From Rhodoluna sp. (GTDB lineage: Bacteria > Actinomycetota > Actinomycetes > Actinomycetales > Microbacteriaceae): 64,000 nt of DNA. The stretch is taken from positions 62,001-126,000 of the forward strand of contig JAHEBZ010000002.1 of the NCBI GenBank assembly GCA_024641985.1. The letters run 5' to 3'. The notes below the pieces were generated by a model that worked only from the letters and a program-made list of their open reading frames with translations, did not search any database and had not been told where the DNA came from. Shown here piece after piece: positions 52,003 to 61,465 of the stretch (the first letter of the stretch is position 1; every line of letters begins with the position of its first letter). Made by a program: the position numbers and the translations under genes.

Positions 52003-53376
52003 ATGTCTAGCCGCAAGGGCTTACAGCCAACTCAGGTAGTTGCTGGTGCGTTCACCGCAATCATCCTTATCGGCACTTTGCTGCTCACCCTTCCAATTGC
52101 TACCAACTCTGGCAAGGCCACTTCGTTTATCGATGCCCTATTTACCGCCACTTCGGCAACCACCGTCACTGGTCTTTCTACCCTCGATGTTGAAGCCCAT
52201 TGGAACCTATTTGGGCACACCGTAATCGCACTGCTGATTGAAGTTGGCGGCTTTGGAATCGTGGGTTTTGCCAGTTTGGTGGCAATTCTTCTTGAGGGCA
52301 GAATCTCTCTCAAAAATAGAATTCTTACATCCTCTGAGGCTGGCTCTACGGCCTCGAACGTGCGCGGGTTGCTGTTCAATGTTCTAAAGATCATGCTCTT
52401 TTTTCAGGGCATATTGTTCTTGTTTTTATTCTTCAGATTCATCACCGAATACAAATACGAATGGAACGTAGCGCTCGGGCATGCAGCTTTTCACGCTATG
52501 TCGGCGTTCAACAATGCCGGGTTCGCTCTCTATAGCGACAATATGATCGGTTTTGCTCGGGATGGCTGGATTCTCGTGCCGGTATTTATGACCGTCTTCA
52601 TCGCTAGCATCGGATTTCCGACGATCACCGAGGTTCGCGATCGGGCCAAATTGCGGGTTGCAGGGTGGCTTAAGAAACCCATGAACTACACGATGCCGGC
52701 ACAGTGGTCGCTCAACAGCCGCATAATTCTTTGGGGAAGCTTGGTGTTGCTGGTCATCGGCACTTTGGCAATCGGCGCCATGGAATGGAATAACCCAAAA
52801 ACCTTTGGCCCGCTGCCTTTCGCAGACAAAATAGTAGACAGCATCTTCGCCTCGGTAATGCCACGAACAGCAGGTTTTAACTCGGTCGATGTTGCCGCAA
52901 TGCAACCAAGCACCTGGCTCGTGACAGATATTTTGATGTTTATCGGTGGCGCCAGCATCTCAACATCTGGCGGCATCAAGATTGGCACAGCAGTAGTTTT
53001 GTTCTTCATCGTTTATACAGAAATTCGCGGAGAAACTGCTGTCAACATTGGCAACCGCAGACTGCCAAGATCGATGCAGCGACAGGCGCTGACCATCGTG
53101 ACCATCACATCTTTTGTGATTGTCGGCGCAACAATGTTGCTGCGCATCAGCACAAACTACAGCCTCGATCAAGTTCTTTTTCTAGTTTTCTCTGCCGTGG
53201 GCACGGTTGGTTTAGACCCAGGTTTGGCGCCAACGCTGCCAGATGCAGACAAGTTTTTAGTGTCGCTTCTGATGCTCTTCGGTCGCCTCGGGCCAATTGT
53301 GGTGGCAACCTCAATCGCTCTGCGTCGAACCCGTCGGCACTTTGAGTATCCAAAGGAACGTCCACTAATCGGCTAA
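52003..53376 (+). CDS. TrkH/KtrB-type potassium uptake channel
   Basis: Membrane subunit of a Ktr/Trk potassium uptake system, 457 residues. Four P-loop-containing repeats are visible; selectivity segments include ATTVTGLST (near 51-59), NAGFALYS (near 172), PRTAGFNSVD (near 288) and the SGGIKIGT stretch near 325. It imports K+ (or Na+) and is gated by the cytoplasmic RCK protein encoded next, 32 nt downstream. An AAGGGG lies 7-12 nt before the ATG. Confidence 0.92.
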   Translation: MSSRKGLQPTQVVAGAFTAIILIGTLLLTLPIATNSGKATSFIDALFTATSATTVTGLSTLDVEAHWNLFGHTVIALLIEVGGFGIVGFASLVAILLEGRISLKNRILTSSEAGSTASNVRGLLFNVLKIMLFFQGILFLFLFFRFITEYKYEWNVALGHAAFHAMSAFNNAGFALYSDNMIGFARDGWILVPVFMTVFIASIGFPTITEVRDRAKLRVAGWLKKPMNYTMPAQWSLNSRIILWGSLVLLVIGTLAIGAMEWNNPKTFGPLPFADKIVDSIFASVMPRTAGFNSVDVAAMQPSTWLVTDILMFIGGASISTSGGIKIGTAVVLFFIVYTEIRGETAVNIGNRRLPRSMQRQALTIVTITSFVIVGATMLLRISTNYSLDQVLFLVFSAVGTVGLDPGLAPTLPDADKFLVSLLMLFGRLGPIVVATSIALRRTRRHFEYPKERPLIG

Positions 53377-53408
53377 TCGCACTACTGTTTAGTTGTAGTC
53401 AAGAAAGG

Positions 53409-54101
53409 GTGAAAACCTTGCCTAACAAACCAACCCGCAAACGCGGTTTTCATGCGGCCAACGTTGCCGTTATCGGTCTGGGTCGATTCGGCTCGGCTTT
53501 GGCGCTTGAGCTTGTGGCCAGCGGCCACCAAGTGCTGGGCATCGATTTTGACGAAAAAGTTGTTCAGCCGCTTTCGGGCAGCCTCACTCACGTGGTTTCG
53601 GCCGACACCACCGACGAAGAGACCCTACGCGAACTAGGTATTGCCGACATGGATTCGGCCGTGGTTGCCATTGGCGCGGATCTTGAATCAAGCATTTTGA
53701 CGGCTTCGCTGCTCTTGCAGTTAGGCATCAAGCAGGTCTGGGCAAAGGCTAACTCAACCGCCCACGGCAAAATTCTTCGCCAGCTTGGCGTGCACCACGT
53801 AATCTTCCCAGAGTACGAAATGGGCCGACGCGTTGCTCACCAGGTATCTGGTGAATCGCTCGACTATGTTCACATCGATGAAGATTTTGTAATGGTGAAG
53901 GTGCAGTGCCCAGAGTCGTTTGACAGTCGCACATTGGCCGAGCTCAAGATTCGAAGCACCTACGGCGTTACGGTGGTGGCATTCAGCCATGGCGACGGAG
54001 ACTACACCCCGGCATTCCCCGAAACTGTTCTGCACAGGGGTGACCACCTGGTTGTTGCTGGTCGCAAGCAACCGCTCGACGAGTTCTGTCAGCTCGACTA
54101 G
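53409..54101 (+). CDS. TrkA/KtrA-type RCK gating subunit
   Basis: Cytoplasmic regulator of potassium uptake, 230 residues. RCK-N with the NAD(H)/ATP-binding motif AVIGLGRFGSALALEL (about 17-32) and an RCK-C domain in the second half (VMVKVQCPESF to the end). GTG at 53409; a TTG three codons later with AAGG 9 nt upstream is an alternative. Pairs with the upstream channel gene. Its stop codon falls inside a block of 18-bp tandem repeats, and the last residues LDEFCQLD come from the first repeat-like units. Confidence 0.92.
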   Translation: MKTLPNKPTRKRGFHAANVAVIGLGRFGSALALELVASGHQVLGIDFDEKVVQPLSGSLTHVVSADTTDEETLRELGIADMDSAVVAIGADLESSILTASLLLQLGIKQVWAKANSTAHGKILRQLGVHHVIFPEYEMGRRVAHQVSGESLDYVHIDEDFVMVKVQCPESFDSRTLAELKIRSTYGVTVVAFSHGDGDYTPAFPETVLHRGDHLVVAGRKQPLDEFCQLD

Positions 54102-54184
54102 TTCTTTCAGTTCAACTAGTTCTTTCAGTTCGACTAGTTCTTTCAGTTCAACTAGTTCTTTCAGTTCGACTAGTTCTGTTAACG
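54077..54184. repeat. 18-bp tandem repeat spanning two convergent gene ends
   Basis: Six 18-bp units, consensus CTAGTTCTTTCAGTTCRA (registered here from the CRAC of each unit); the middle four are nearly identical and alternate A and G at one position, giving a 36-bp higher-order period. The first and last units are degenerate. It covers the end of the RCK gene and encodes the last residues and stop of the P-type ATPase on the other strand. Confidence 0.92.
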
Positions 54185-56004
54185 AGTTTTTTAGCAAGCT
54201 TTGAAGTGGCCGGAACAAGGGCCCAAAGAATTGCAGCCATGTCGATGAATTCTTGACTGATGGCCGCACCCGCTGGGTTTAAAAGCCCAAAGGCGGCAAC
54301 CACCATCACTGTGGCGGCCAAACCCATTCCAAAACCGGCCGCTTGCAGCGCCCTCGCTCTAGCACCCTTGGCCAGGTCAATAGCGATTGCTAGGTGAATC
54401 AGCGAATCCTCGATGATCACCACATCGGCTGCTTCGCTGGCGGCGGTTGCTCCTCGCGCACCCATTGCCACTCCCACCGTTGCCGCGGCAAGGGCCGGCG
54501 CATCGTTAATTCCGTCGCCAACAGCAATCACCGCACCCGCAGAGGCCAGCAGTTCGCGGCGCACAATTTCAAGCTTCTGCTCGGGTTTGCACTCGGCAAA
54601 CACCTCATCCACTCCCACCTGCTTGCCAACTTGGTTTGCCGTGCCGGCGCGGTCGCCCGAAATCATCGCGATTCTATCTACACCAAGGCGGCGCAACTGA
54701 TTAATGGTTTCAACCGACTCAGCGCGAACCGGGTCATCAAGGCCAATAATTGCCTGCAGTTCGCCATTTATTTCTACAGCCACAATGAGAGCAAAATTGT
54801 CGGTGGCCCAATCGGGCAGTTCTGTTTCTAGTTGACTAACCCGAACCTTGTGGTCGTTCACGGTTCCGGCAAGCCCATGCCCGTGCGATTCGACAACATC
54901 GTGTGCTTTGCTGAGCTCGAGATTTTGCAACTTAGCTTGGGCCACAATTGCCATGGCCACCACATGCGGGCTCGATTGCTCTAGCGAAGCCGCCAAACGC
55001 AGCACCTCAGTGTGATTGGCGCCTGGTGCAAAGCGCATCTGGCTAATGGTTGGGCCACCGTGAGTTAACGTGCCGGTTTTGTCTAGCAAAACGGTTTTCA
55101 CGTTGGCCAATTGTTCAAGGGCCGCCCCTCCCTTGATGATTGCACCTCGGCCAGCGGCTCGCGACATTCCTGCGATGATGGCCACCGGCACGGCCAAGAT
55201 AAGCGGGCAGGGGGTGGCGGCCACAATCACTGCAACCGCGCTCTTGTAATCGCCAGATATTGCCCAAGTGGCCAACGCCAAAGCGATCGCGAACGGCACG
55301 AACCAAACCGCCCACTTATTGGCAATGCGAACGCCTGGGGCGCTGGTTGCCTGCGCACTTCGAACCAGCCTGATAAGCGTTGAATAAGTTGAATCGGTTG
55401 CGTCTCGGGTAGTGATTATCTCGACTGCGTTTCCTGTGTTTAATACACCCGAACGAACTTCGCTTGCCGCCTCACGCCAAATCGGTAGGGGTTCGCCGGT
55501 TAGCGCCGACTCGTCGAAAGTTCCGCCGGTTAATAGGGTGCCATCTAGGGGCACAACTTCTCCAGAGCGAATCATGAGCCGGCTGCCTTGCGCAATTTTT
55601 GAAATTGCCAGTTCTGTCACTTCGCCTTGAGCGTTGAGCAGGTGCCCATTTGCTGGAGCCCGGTTAATAAGCGCCTCGAGTTGGTTTCGAGCTTTGCCTT
55701 GAGCCCACTGTTCTAGTGCCCGCCCAGTTGCTAACATCACCGAAATCACGCTTGCCGCTAACCACTCGTTGGTTATGGCCGTCACCGCAATAGAAATAAC
55801 AGCCAACACATCGCTGCCGAATTCGCCATGGCGAATCGCATTTATTAGCCATCGGGTTGCAAGCGCAAAACCCAGCACCGCGCCTACAAACCATGCTGCA
55901 ATGGCCGCCGCGTTTAGGCCAAGCGCATGGGCTAAAAGGCCAAACCCGAGGCTGGCTAGAGAGCCAGTCAAAAAAGAATATTCGCGCAGCAACGATCGCT
56001 TCAT
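54148..56004 (-). CDS. Heavy-metal P1B-type ATPase
   Basis: Metal-exporting or -importing P-type ATPase of 618 residues. Phosphorylation site DKTGTLT with Asp308, TGEP near 178 and GDGINDAP near the end are intact. The transmembrane metal motif is TPC (residues 264-266) in place of CPC, a variant seen in the less studied P1B-5/6 groups; no N-terminal heavy-metal-binding domain is present. Metal unknown (Ni, Fe, Co or Zn are possible). The C-terminal residues RTSRTERTS come from the 18-bp tandem repeat and vary with copy number. Divergent from the beta-CASP gene. Confidence 0.88.
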   Translation of the reverse strand: MKRSLLREYSFLTGSLASLGFGLLAHALGLNAAAIAAWFVGAVLGFALATRWLINAIRHGEFGSDVLAVISIAVTAITNEWLAASVISVMLATGRALEQWAQGKARNQLEALINRAPANGHLLNAQGEVTELAISKIAQGSRLMIRSGEVVPLDGTLLTGGTFDESALTGEPLPIWREAASEVRSGVLNTGNAVEIITTRDATDSTYSTLIRLVRSAQATSAPGVRIANKWAVWFVPFAIALALATWAISGDYKSAVAVIVAATPCPLILAVPVAIIAGMSRAAGRGAIIKGGAALEQLANVKTVLLDKTGTLTHGGPTISQMRFAPGANHTEVLRLAASLEQSSPHVVAMAIVAQAKLQNLELSKAHDVVESHGHGLAGTVNDHKVRVSQLETELPDWATDNFALIVAVEINGELQAIIGLDDPVRAESVETINQLRRLGVDRIAMISGDRAGTANQVGKQVGVDEVFAECKPEQKLEIVRRELLASAGAVIAVGDGINDAPALAAATVGVAMGARGATAASEAADVVIIEDSLIHLAIAIDLAKGARARALQAAGFGMGLAATVMVVAAFGLLNPAGAAISQEFIDMAAILWALVPATSKLAKKLVNRTSRTERTS

Positions 56005-56023
56005 GATTTCAAGTTTGCCATCA

Positions 56024-56029
56024 TAGACT
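56024..56029 (+). promoter_or_regulatory. -10 box of leaderless promoter for the beta-CASP gene
   Basis: TAGACT, 6 nt, ATG at 56036. Confidence 0.6.
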
Positions 56030-56035
56030 CAACTT

Positions 56036-57427
56036 ATGAACAGCCCAATGATTCAGTTTTTAGGTGCCGCCGGAACCGTAACCGGAAGCCGCTTTATGCT
56101 CAGTTGTGGCGACACCAAAGTAATGGTCGACGCCGGCCTGTTTCAAGGTTTGAAAGAGTTGCGCCTCAAAAACTGGAATCCTCTGGGCGTAGACCCCTCG
56201 AGTATTTCGGCTGTGATTCTGACTCACGCGCACCTCGATCACTGCGGCTATATTCCCAAACTTGTCAAAGATGGATTCGCTGGCAAGATTCACATGACCA
56301 AATACACCGCCAAACTAGCCGAGGTTATTCTGCGCGACTCTGCTCGCATTCAAACCGAAGACGCAAAGTATGCGGCTAAAGAAAAATTCTCGAAGCATGA
56401 GCCGCCGAAGGCTCTGTATGAAGAGAATGATGCGGCAAAGTCGTTCGAACAATTTGCGGTCGAATCGTTTGGGCAGCGAGTTCAGGTTGCCGAAGAGACT
56501 TTTGTCACATTTCATCCGTCTGGGCACATCCTTGGAGCCGCCTTTGTTGAGGTTGAGTTCTTCGGCAAGCGAATTTTGTTCACCGGCGACATGGGCCGAC
56601 CAAACCACCCGCTGTTGAATGCGCCAGATCGAATTCCTGCCGGAAAGTTTGATGCCATTGTCACCGAGTCAACCTACGGCGACCGCGAGCACGTTCAGAG
56701 CACAACGAATTTTGAAGACGCAATTAACCAAACTATCGATCGCGGCGGATCGGTTTTGATTCCGGCCTTTGCAGTCGACAGAACCGAAATCATTCTTGTG
56801 CAATTGCGAGAAATGATGGAAAACGGCGTAATTCGTCGAGTTCCGGTTTATGCCGATTCGCCGATGGCGCTTCGCGCTTTAGCTTTCTATCGCGAAGCCA
56901 TCGACGAAGATTCGCCTGAGATTCGAGACGAAATCGTTTCCACCTGGCGTGGTCGCGATCCGTTTGATCCCGGAACCCTTGTTGAACTGCCAACGGTCGA
57001 AGACTCAAAGACGATCAACAATCCGAAAACGCCATGCATCATTATTTCGGCTTCGGGAATGGCAACCGGTGGGCGCGTTGTGCACCACCTCCGCGACATG
57101 CTGCCCAAGCAACAGCACACAGTTATGCTCGTTGGTTTTCAAGCCATGGGAACTCGGGGTCGGCGTTTGGTGGAGGGTGAAGAAGAGGTCAAGATGCACG
57201 GCGTCATGGTGCCTGTTCGCGCTCAAATCGAGCAAATTCAATCGTTTTCGGTGCACGCCGACTCGGATGAACTGATCGAATGGATGAAGACATCATCTGA
57301 AGCACCTGGGCAAGTGTTTGTGGTTCACGGCGAGGCCGGCGCTGCCGATGTGTTCTCCGATCGAATCCACTCGCAACTGGGCTGGCGCAGTCACGCACCA
57401 TTTGACGGCGAGGCAGTGCAGCTCTAA
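56036..57427 (+). CDS. Beta-CASP metallo-beta-lactamase-fold ribonuclease
   Basis: Metal-dependent nuclease of 463 residues, of the CPSF-73/YSH1-like beta-CASP group. The metal boxes are HAHLDHCGY (residues 63-71), HPSGHILGA (near 161) and GDMGRP (near 182); the beta-CASP domain follows with ESTYGDREH, then SGMATGGRVVHHL (near 340) and SVHADSDE (near 405). Such enzymes process RNA 3' ends. Leaderless start. Stands alone between divergent and downstream genes. Confidence 0.9.
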   Translation: MNSPMIQFLGAAGTVTGSRFMLSCGDTKVMVDAGLFQGLKELRLKNWNPLGVDPSSISAVILTHAHLDHCGYIPKLVKDGFAGKIHMTKYTAKLAEVILRDSARIQTEDAKYAAKEKFSKHEPPKALYEENDAAKSFEQFAVESFGQRVQVAEETFVTFHPSGHILGAAFVEVEFFGKRILFTGDMGRPNHPLLNAPDRIPAGKFDAIVTESTYGDREHVQSTTNFEDAINQTIDRGGSVLIPAFAVDRTEIILVQLREMMENGVIRRVPVYADSPMALRALAFYREAIDEDSPEIRDEIVSTWRGRDPFDPGTLVELPTVEDSKTINNPKTPCIIISASGMATGGRVVHHLRDMLPKQQHTVMLVGFQAMGTRGRRLVEGEEEVKMHGVMVPVRAQIEQIQSFSVHADSDELIEWMKTSSEAPGQVFVVHGEAGAADVFSDRIHSQLGWRSHAPFDGEAVQL

Positions 57428-57440
57428 AAGCCACTGGTCG

Positions 57441-57446
57441 TAGCCT
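57441..57446 (+). promoter_or_regulatory. -10 box of leaderless promoter for the first dacB-like gene
   Basis: TAGCCT, 7 nt, ATG at 57454. Confidence 0.55.
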
Positions 57447-57453
57447 TGAACTG

Positions 57454-58806
57454 ATGACTACTTCTATGCGAGGCCTAGTGGCCACTCTAGCTTCGGTTGC
57501 TGCGGCACTGGCGCTAATTGCCACGCCTGCGGTTGCTGCGCCAACTTCATCACCCAGCCCTTCGCCAACTCTTGCATTGGCAAATTCTTGCAGCGCTAAA
57601 ACCGCGCTATCGTCTAAAGCCCTTGGCCAGTTTTATGGCTATGTTGTCGATGTTGCAAGTGGCAAAGTTTTGCTGAACGTTCGAGGTTCAGAGGCCACGC
57701 CTTCGGCATCGGTGCTTAAAGTGGTAACCGCGGCAACCGCAATGGTTACCTTGCCAGCCGATTACCGGGCAGCGACCAAGGTTTTCACTGTGCCTGATCA
57801 ACCCGGAACCATAGTGCTTCAAGGCGGCGGCGATCACACTCTTTCACGCATGACAGGCGACAGCTTCACCACATATGCCAAACCTGCCCGACTCGAATCT
57901 TTGGCATCTCAGGTAATGCTTGGCTGGAGTTCAGATGCCCCAATAACGAAGATCATCCTCGACGCCACGTTTTTCAGCGGGCCTAGTTACACCGCTGCCT
58001 GGAAGCTATCCGATCGCACCAACGGTTACATCTCACATATCACGGGCATTCAGGTTGACAGCGATCGCGCGAACCCAGACCTGACCTCTAAGGCTTATAG
58101 CGGTTATCGAAGCACCAACCCGGTGCTGGCAGCCGGCAAATATTTCAAAGATTCGCTTGAAGGTTTGGCCGATTCGGCAACCTTGGTTGAAGGCAAAACT
58201 CCTTCGAACGCCGTGTTTTTAACTCAGGTGAGAAGCCAGCCCATTGGCACCTGGCTTAGCCACGCCATCAGTGTTTCTGACAACACCGAAACCGAGTTCA
58301 TCGCCCGTCATGCTGCAAAATATGCTGGCCTCGATGCCTCGTTTGCCTCGATCGAACCGCTCGCCAAACAGGCACTTACCAGTTTGGGTGTCGATTCTGC
58401 TGGGCTAAAAATGTATGACGGCTCTGGCCTCGCGCAAGGCAACCGAGTTACGGCCAAAATGATCGCCCAGTTGATGACAAAGGTGGCAAATGGTGTTGCC
58501 GAGGGTAATTCAGCGCTAGCGCAGATGGAGACCTACCTGCCGGTAGCGGGAAAAACCGGAACCTTAGCTGGCCGATTCACCGGAGCCAACGCGATAGCGA
58601 GAAGCTATGTGCTTGGCAAGAGCGGCTACATACCTGGCCTTTATTCACTCGCCGGAATAGTGAAGGCCAAAGATGGCGCGCGCTTGGCCTATGCATTCTT
58701 TGCTAGGTCTGCGGCTGGCAAAACAGTCGATTATTCGGCCAGGCCTGCGCTCGACACTCTGGCAACGCGCTTGTATCAATGTGGGTTTGGCCTCAAAGCT
58801 AACTGA
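57454..58806 (+). CDS. D-alanyl-D-alanine carboxypeptidase (PBP4/DacB type), secreted
   Basis: Peptidoglycan carboxypeptidase/endopeptidase of the S13 family, 450 residues. Signal peptide at 1-29 (ending TPAVAAP), then the catalytic Ser86 in SVLK, SDN near residue 276 and, as third box, KSG (LGKSGYIPG) in place of the more usual KTG. It trims cell-wall peptides outside the membrane. The VAGKTG stretch before it is the family's VAGxxG loop. It is followed by a paralog 67 nt downstream. Confidence 0.9.
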   Translation: MTTSMRGLVATLASVAAALALIATPAVAAPTSSPSPSPTLALANSCSAKTALSSKALGQFYGYVVDVASGKVLLNVRGSEATPSASVLKVVTAATAMVTLPADYRAATKVFTVPDQPGTIVLQGGGDHTLSRMTGDSFTTYAKPARLESLASQVMLGWSSDAPITKIILDATFFSGPSYTAAWKLSDRTNGYISHITGIQVDSDRANPDLTSKAYSGYRSTNPVLAAGKYFKDSLEGLADSATLVEGKTPSNAVFLTQVRSQPIGTWLSHAISVSDNTETEFIARHAAKYAGLDASFASIEPLAKQALTSLGVDSAGLKMYDGSGLAQGNRVTAKMIAQLMTKVANGVAEGNSALAQMETYLPVAGKTGTLAGRFTGANAIARSYVLGKSGYIPGLYSLAGIVKAKDGARLAYAFFARSAAGKTVDYSARPALDTLATRLYQCGFGLKAN

Positions 58807-58873
58807 TTGGGCTTTGGAAAGCTAAAATCGAAACGATCGCTAGCGCGTTGCTGGCTTATTTGCAGGAGTTCAA

Positions 58874-60256
58874 TTGTCTGAAGAAACCAAGGGCTTCGCC
58901 TACTTCAAAGAGGTTGCAATTGGGGCTGGTGTTGGCGTTGCTGTGCTGGCTCTGATCATCGGTGGGTTCAGCATTTCTGGCGGTGGTCTGCCAACTTCTA
59001 CCGGCGCTAACAACTCTCAGCAGCCGAGCGAATCGGCCTCGGCAACGCCTTCGCCAAGTTCAACTTCGGCCCGCACCTGCTCGGTTGCCGAGCTTGCCGC
59101 CGACCCCCGATTAGCCAGCCTTTCGGCCGTAGTGCTAAACCCTGCCACAGATGAAATTCTTTTTGATCGCAATGCCGGCACACCAGCTGCCACGGCATCG
59201 GTTTTGAAAACCCTCACAGCTGCCGCAGCTTTGGCCACCCTGGGCCCAAACTATCGCGTCGACACCCGCGTCTACAGCGACCCATCGGCACCTGGCACTG
59301 TTTATTTAGTTGGTGGCGGCGATGTAACTCTTTCGCGAACTGCCCCTGGCACGCAATCGGTTTACAAAGATGCCCCCAAACTGTCTACCTTGGCCGTTGA
59401 TGTGAACAAGAAGATGGCGGGAATTCCGATCACTCGAATTGTTCTGGATAGCACCCTGTTTAGCGGCCCAAGTTGGGAATCAAGCTGGGAGCGCAGCGAG
59501 CAAACTCAGGGTTACATGTCTGAGGTTACGGCTTTGCAGGTTGACGGAGACAGAAAGACCCCCGGCAACGAAACCTCGGCGCGATCAACCAAGCCGGTAA
59601 TCAATGCTGGCAATTATTTTAAGAAGGCGCTCGGCGCCAGTGCTGCTTCTGCAACTGTCTCGGAGGGCAAACTGCCTACTTCGGCAACCGAAATTGCCAA
59701 GGTTTCATCTCAACCAATCAGCAAATGGATAACCCATATGCTTCAGGTTTCAGATAACACCCAAGCCGAAGCGCTTGCCAGGTTGGTTTCGCTCGATCAG
59801 GGTTTCGACGGCTCATTCGCTTCGCTCAACGTGGCCATCAAACAGGCCTTGACTGCCACGGGCCTAGATTCTTCAGGAATCGTGATTCGTGACGGCTCGG
59901 GCTTGAGCAACTTTAATGCGGTTTCACCGACCTACTTGGCCAAGTTTATGAAGTTGGTTTTAAACGGTTCTGGTGACTTTAAGGTCATCAAAGATGGCCT
60001 GCCCGTTGCTGCCGAATCGGGGTCGTTGGCAAGCCGTTTTAAGGGAGACAACCTCGATGCCGCCGGCAAAATTTTGGCTAAAACCGGTTGGATTAAAAAG
60101 GGCTATACGCTCGCTGGAATCATCAATGCAAAAGACGGCACCGCATTAACCTTTGCCATATATGCATTGGGCGATGTGAAGCCAGAGGCCAAGGATGCCA
60201 TCGACAACCTGGCTACCGGTTTTTATCGTTGCGGAAATAAACTTTCGAACGACTAA
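58874..60256 (+). CDS. D-alanyl-D-alanine carboxypeptidase (PBP4/DacB type), membrane-anchored
   Basis: Second S13 carboxypeptidase, 460 residues, paralog of its neighbour. It differs in having an uncleaved N-terminal helix (AIGAGVGVAVLALIIGG, about 15-31) followed by a Ser/Pro/Ala linker, so it stays tethered to the membrane. Catalytic Ser109 in SVLK, SDN near 293, and an intact KTG (LAKTGWIKK) near the end. TTG start with GCAGGAG 5 nt upstream and a TAAAAT possible -10 further up. Confidence 0.9.
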   Translation: MSEETKGFAYFKEVAIGAGVGVAVLALIIGGFSISGGGLPTSTGANNSQQPSESASATPSPSSTSARTCSVAELAADPRLASLSAVVLNPATDEILFDRNAGTPAATASVLKTLTAAAALATLGPNYRVDTRVYSDPSAPGTVYLVGGGDVTLSRTAPGTQSVYKDAPKLSTLAVDVNKKMAGIPITRIVLDSTLFSGPSWESSWERSEQTQGYMSEVTALQVDGDRKTPGNETSARSTKPVINAGNYFKKALGASAASATVSEGKLPTSATEIAKVSSQPISKWITHMLQVSDNTQAEALARLVSLDQGFDGSFASLNVAIKQALTATGLDSSGIVIRDGSGLSNFNAVSPTYLAKFMKLVLNGSGDFKVIKDGLPVAAESGSLASRFKGDNLDAAGKILAKTGWIKKGYTLAGIINAKDGTALTFAIYALGDVKPEAKDAIDNLATGFYRCGNKLSND

Positions 60257-60292
60257 AACATCGCGATGAATCGCCGTTGAAGAAGGCTGCTT

Positions 60293-61465
60293 TTAGCTCT
60301 CTTTGCGGGCACCCGGTGCAGCAGAAACAACAAAGATATCTGGCTTGGTGTAGCCCAGCGCCTCGAACTCGGCGGTTACCGAGAGCGATACTTCGCTAAT
60401 TTTGTCGATTGGGGTTAGTGCGATTGCCGCGCCACCAAAACCTCCACCCGTCATGCGAGCGCCGATGGCTCCGTGCCGCAGCGCCGTTTCGACAGCCGTG
60501 TCGAGCTCATCGACCGAAATTTCGAAGTCGTCGCGCATTGATTCGTGTGAGGCATAGAGCAGCTTGCCGATTGCTCTCGGGCCGCTCTCACGCAAAACCT
60601 TCACTGTCTCAACAACTCGGTCGTTTTCGCTAACAACGTGGCGCACGCGTCGATACGTTAGGTCATCCATTAGTTCTTTAGCCTTCGGCAGGTCGGCAAC
60701 CGACAAGCCCCGAAGCGAACCTACACCCATAATTTGGGCACCCAGCTCGCAGGCTGCACGCCTGGTGGCATAGCCGCCGTCTACCAATCGATGGGCAACC
60801 TTGGTGTCAATGATTAGCAGTTCCAGGCCATCGCGAGCAAAACCTAGGTCTACGATCTGGGCGTCAAGGCTCTGGCAATCTAAGAACACGCCCTTGTCGG
60901 TTTCGCCCAAAAGCGATGCCGACTGATCCATGATTCCGGTAGGTGCGCCAACTATTTGGTTTTCGCCAAGCTGCCCAACCAGGGCAAGCTCGCGGGGGCT
61001 AAGGCCAACCGCCCAAAGCTCGTTTAGAGCCAGAGCCACAGCACACTCGAGGGCCGCCGAGGATGACAAACCCGCGCCAACCGGCACATCTGATTCGATA
61101 AAGCAGTCAAACCCGCGCGGCGAAATATTTATGCCCTTGGATTTGGCCATTTCTTGAATTGCCCATGCTGCACCAAATGGGTAGGCAGCCCAGCCGTTTG
61201 AATCGTCTCGCTGAATCGAAAAAACATCGGTTTGGTGAACATCGCTTGAAAAGCTTGAGGACACCCGAATTAGGTGATCGTCGCGTTCGGCGATGGCTGC
61301 ATAGGTTCGACGGTTGATTGCAAAAGGGAACACAAATCCCTCGTTATAGTCGGTGTGCTCGCCGATGAGGTTCACGCGGCCAGGTGCAGACCAAACGCCG
61401 CTAGCAACTCGACCGAATGCAAGCTCGAAATCACTTTTAACCGCTGTCAAGGTTGAATCTGGCAT
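60293..61465 (-). CDS. galK: Galactokinase
   Basis: Phosphorylates galactose to galactose 1-phosphate in the Leloir pathway. 390 residues, GHMP kinase. The galactokinase signature GRVNLIGEHTDYNEG is near residues 26-40, the ATP loop PVGAGLSSSAALE near 132 and the third GHMP motif MTGGGFGGAAIAL near 338. Its ATG overlaps the galT stop (TAATG), so galT-galK is one unit. Confidence 0.96.
   Translation of the reverse strand: MPDSTLTAVKSDFELAFGRVASGVWSAPGRVNLIGEHTDYNEGFVFPFAINRRTYAAIAERDDHLIRVSSSFSSDVHQTDVFSIQRDDSNGWAAYPFGAAWAIQEMAKSKGINISPRGFDCFIESDVPVGAGLSSSAALECAVALALNELWAVGLSPRELALVGQLGENQIVGAPTGIMDQSASLLGETDKGVFLDCQSLDAQIVDLGFARDGLELLIIDTKVAHRLVDGGYATRRAACELGAQIMGVGSLRGLSVADLPKAKELMDDLTYRRVRHVVSENDRVVETVKVLRESGPRAIGKLLYASHESMRDDFEISVDELDTAVETALRHGAIGARMTGGGFGGAAIALTPIDKISEVSLSVTAEFEALGYTKPDIFVVSAAPGARKES

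Noticed and set aside
54077-54184. CRISPR array
   Set aside because: The 18-bp units are contiguous with no spacers, and no cas genes are present.
53754-54269. Minus-strand open frame of 171 codons with LVELKE repeats
   Set aside because: It is produced by the 18-bp tandem repeat read in another frame, antisense to the RCK gene; no start signals and no protein-like sequence outside the repeat.
58874-60256. Loss of the KTG box in the second carboxypeptidase (ESG at the VAGxxG loop)
   Set aside because: The ESG is at a different, non-catalytic loop; the true KTG box is intact further downstream.
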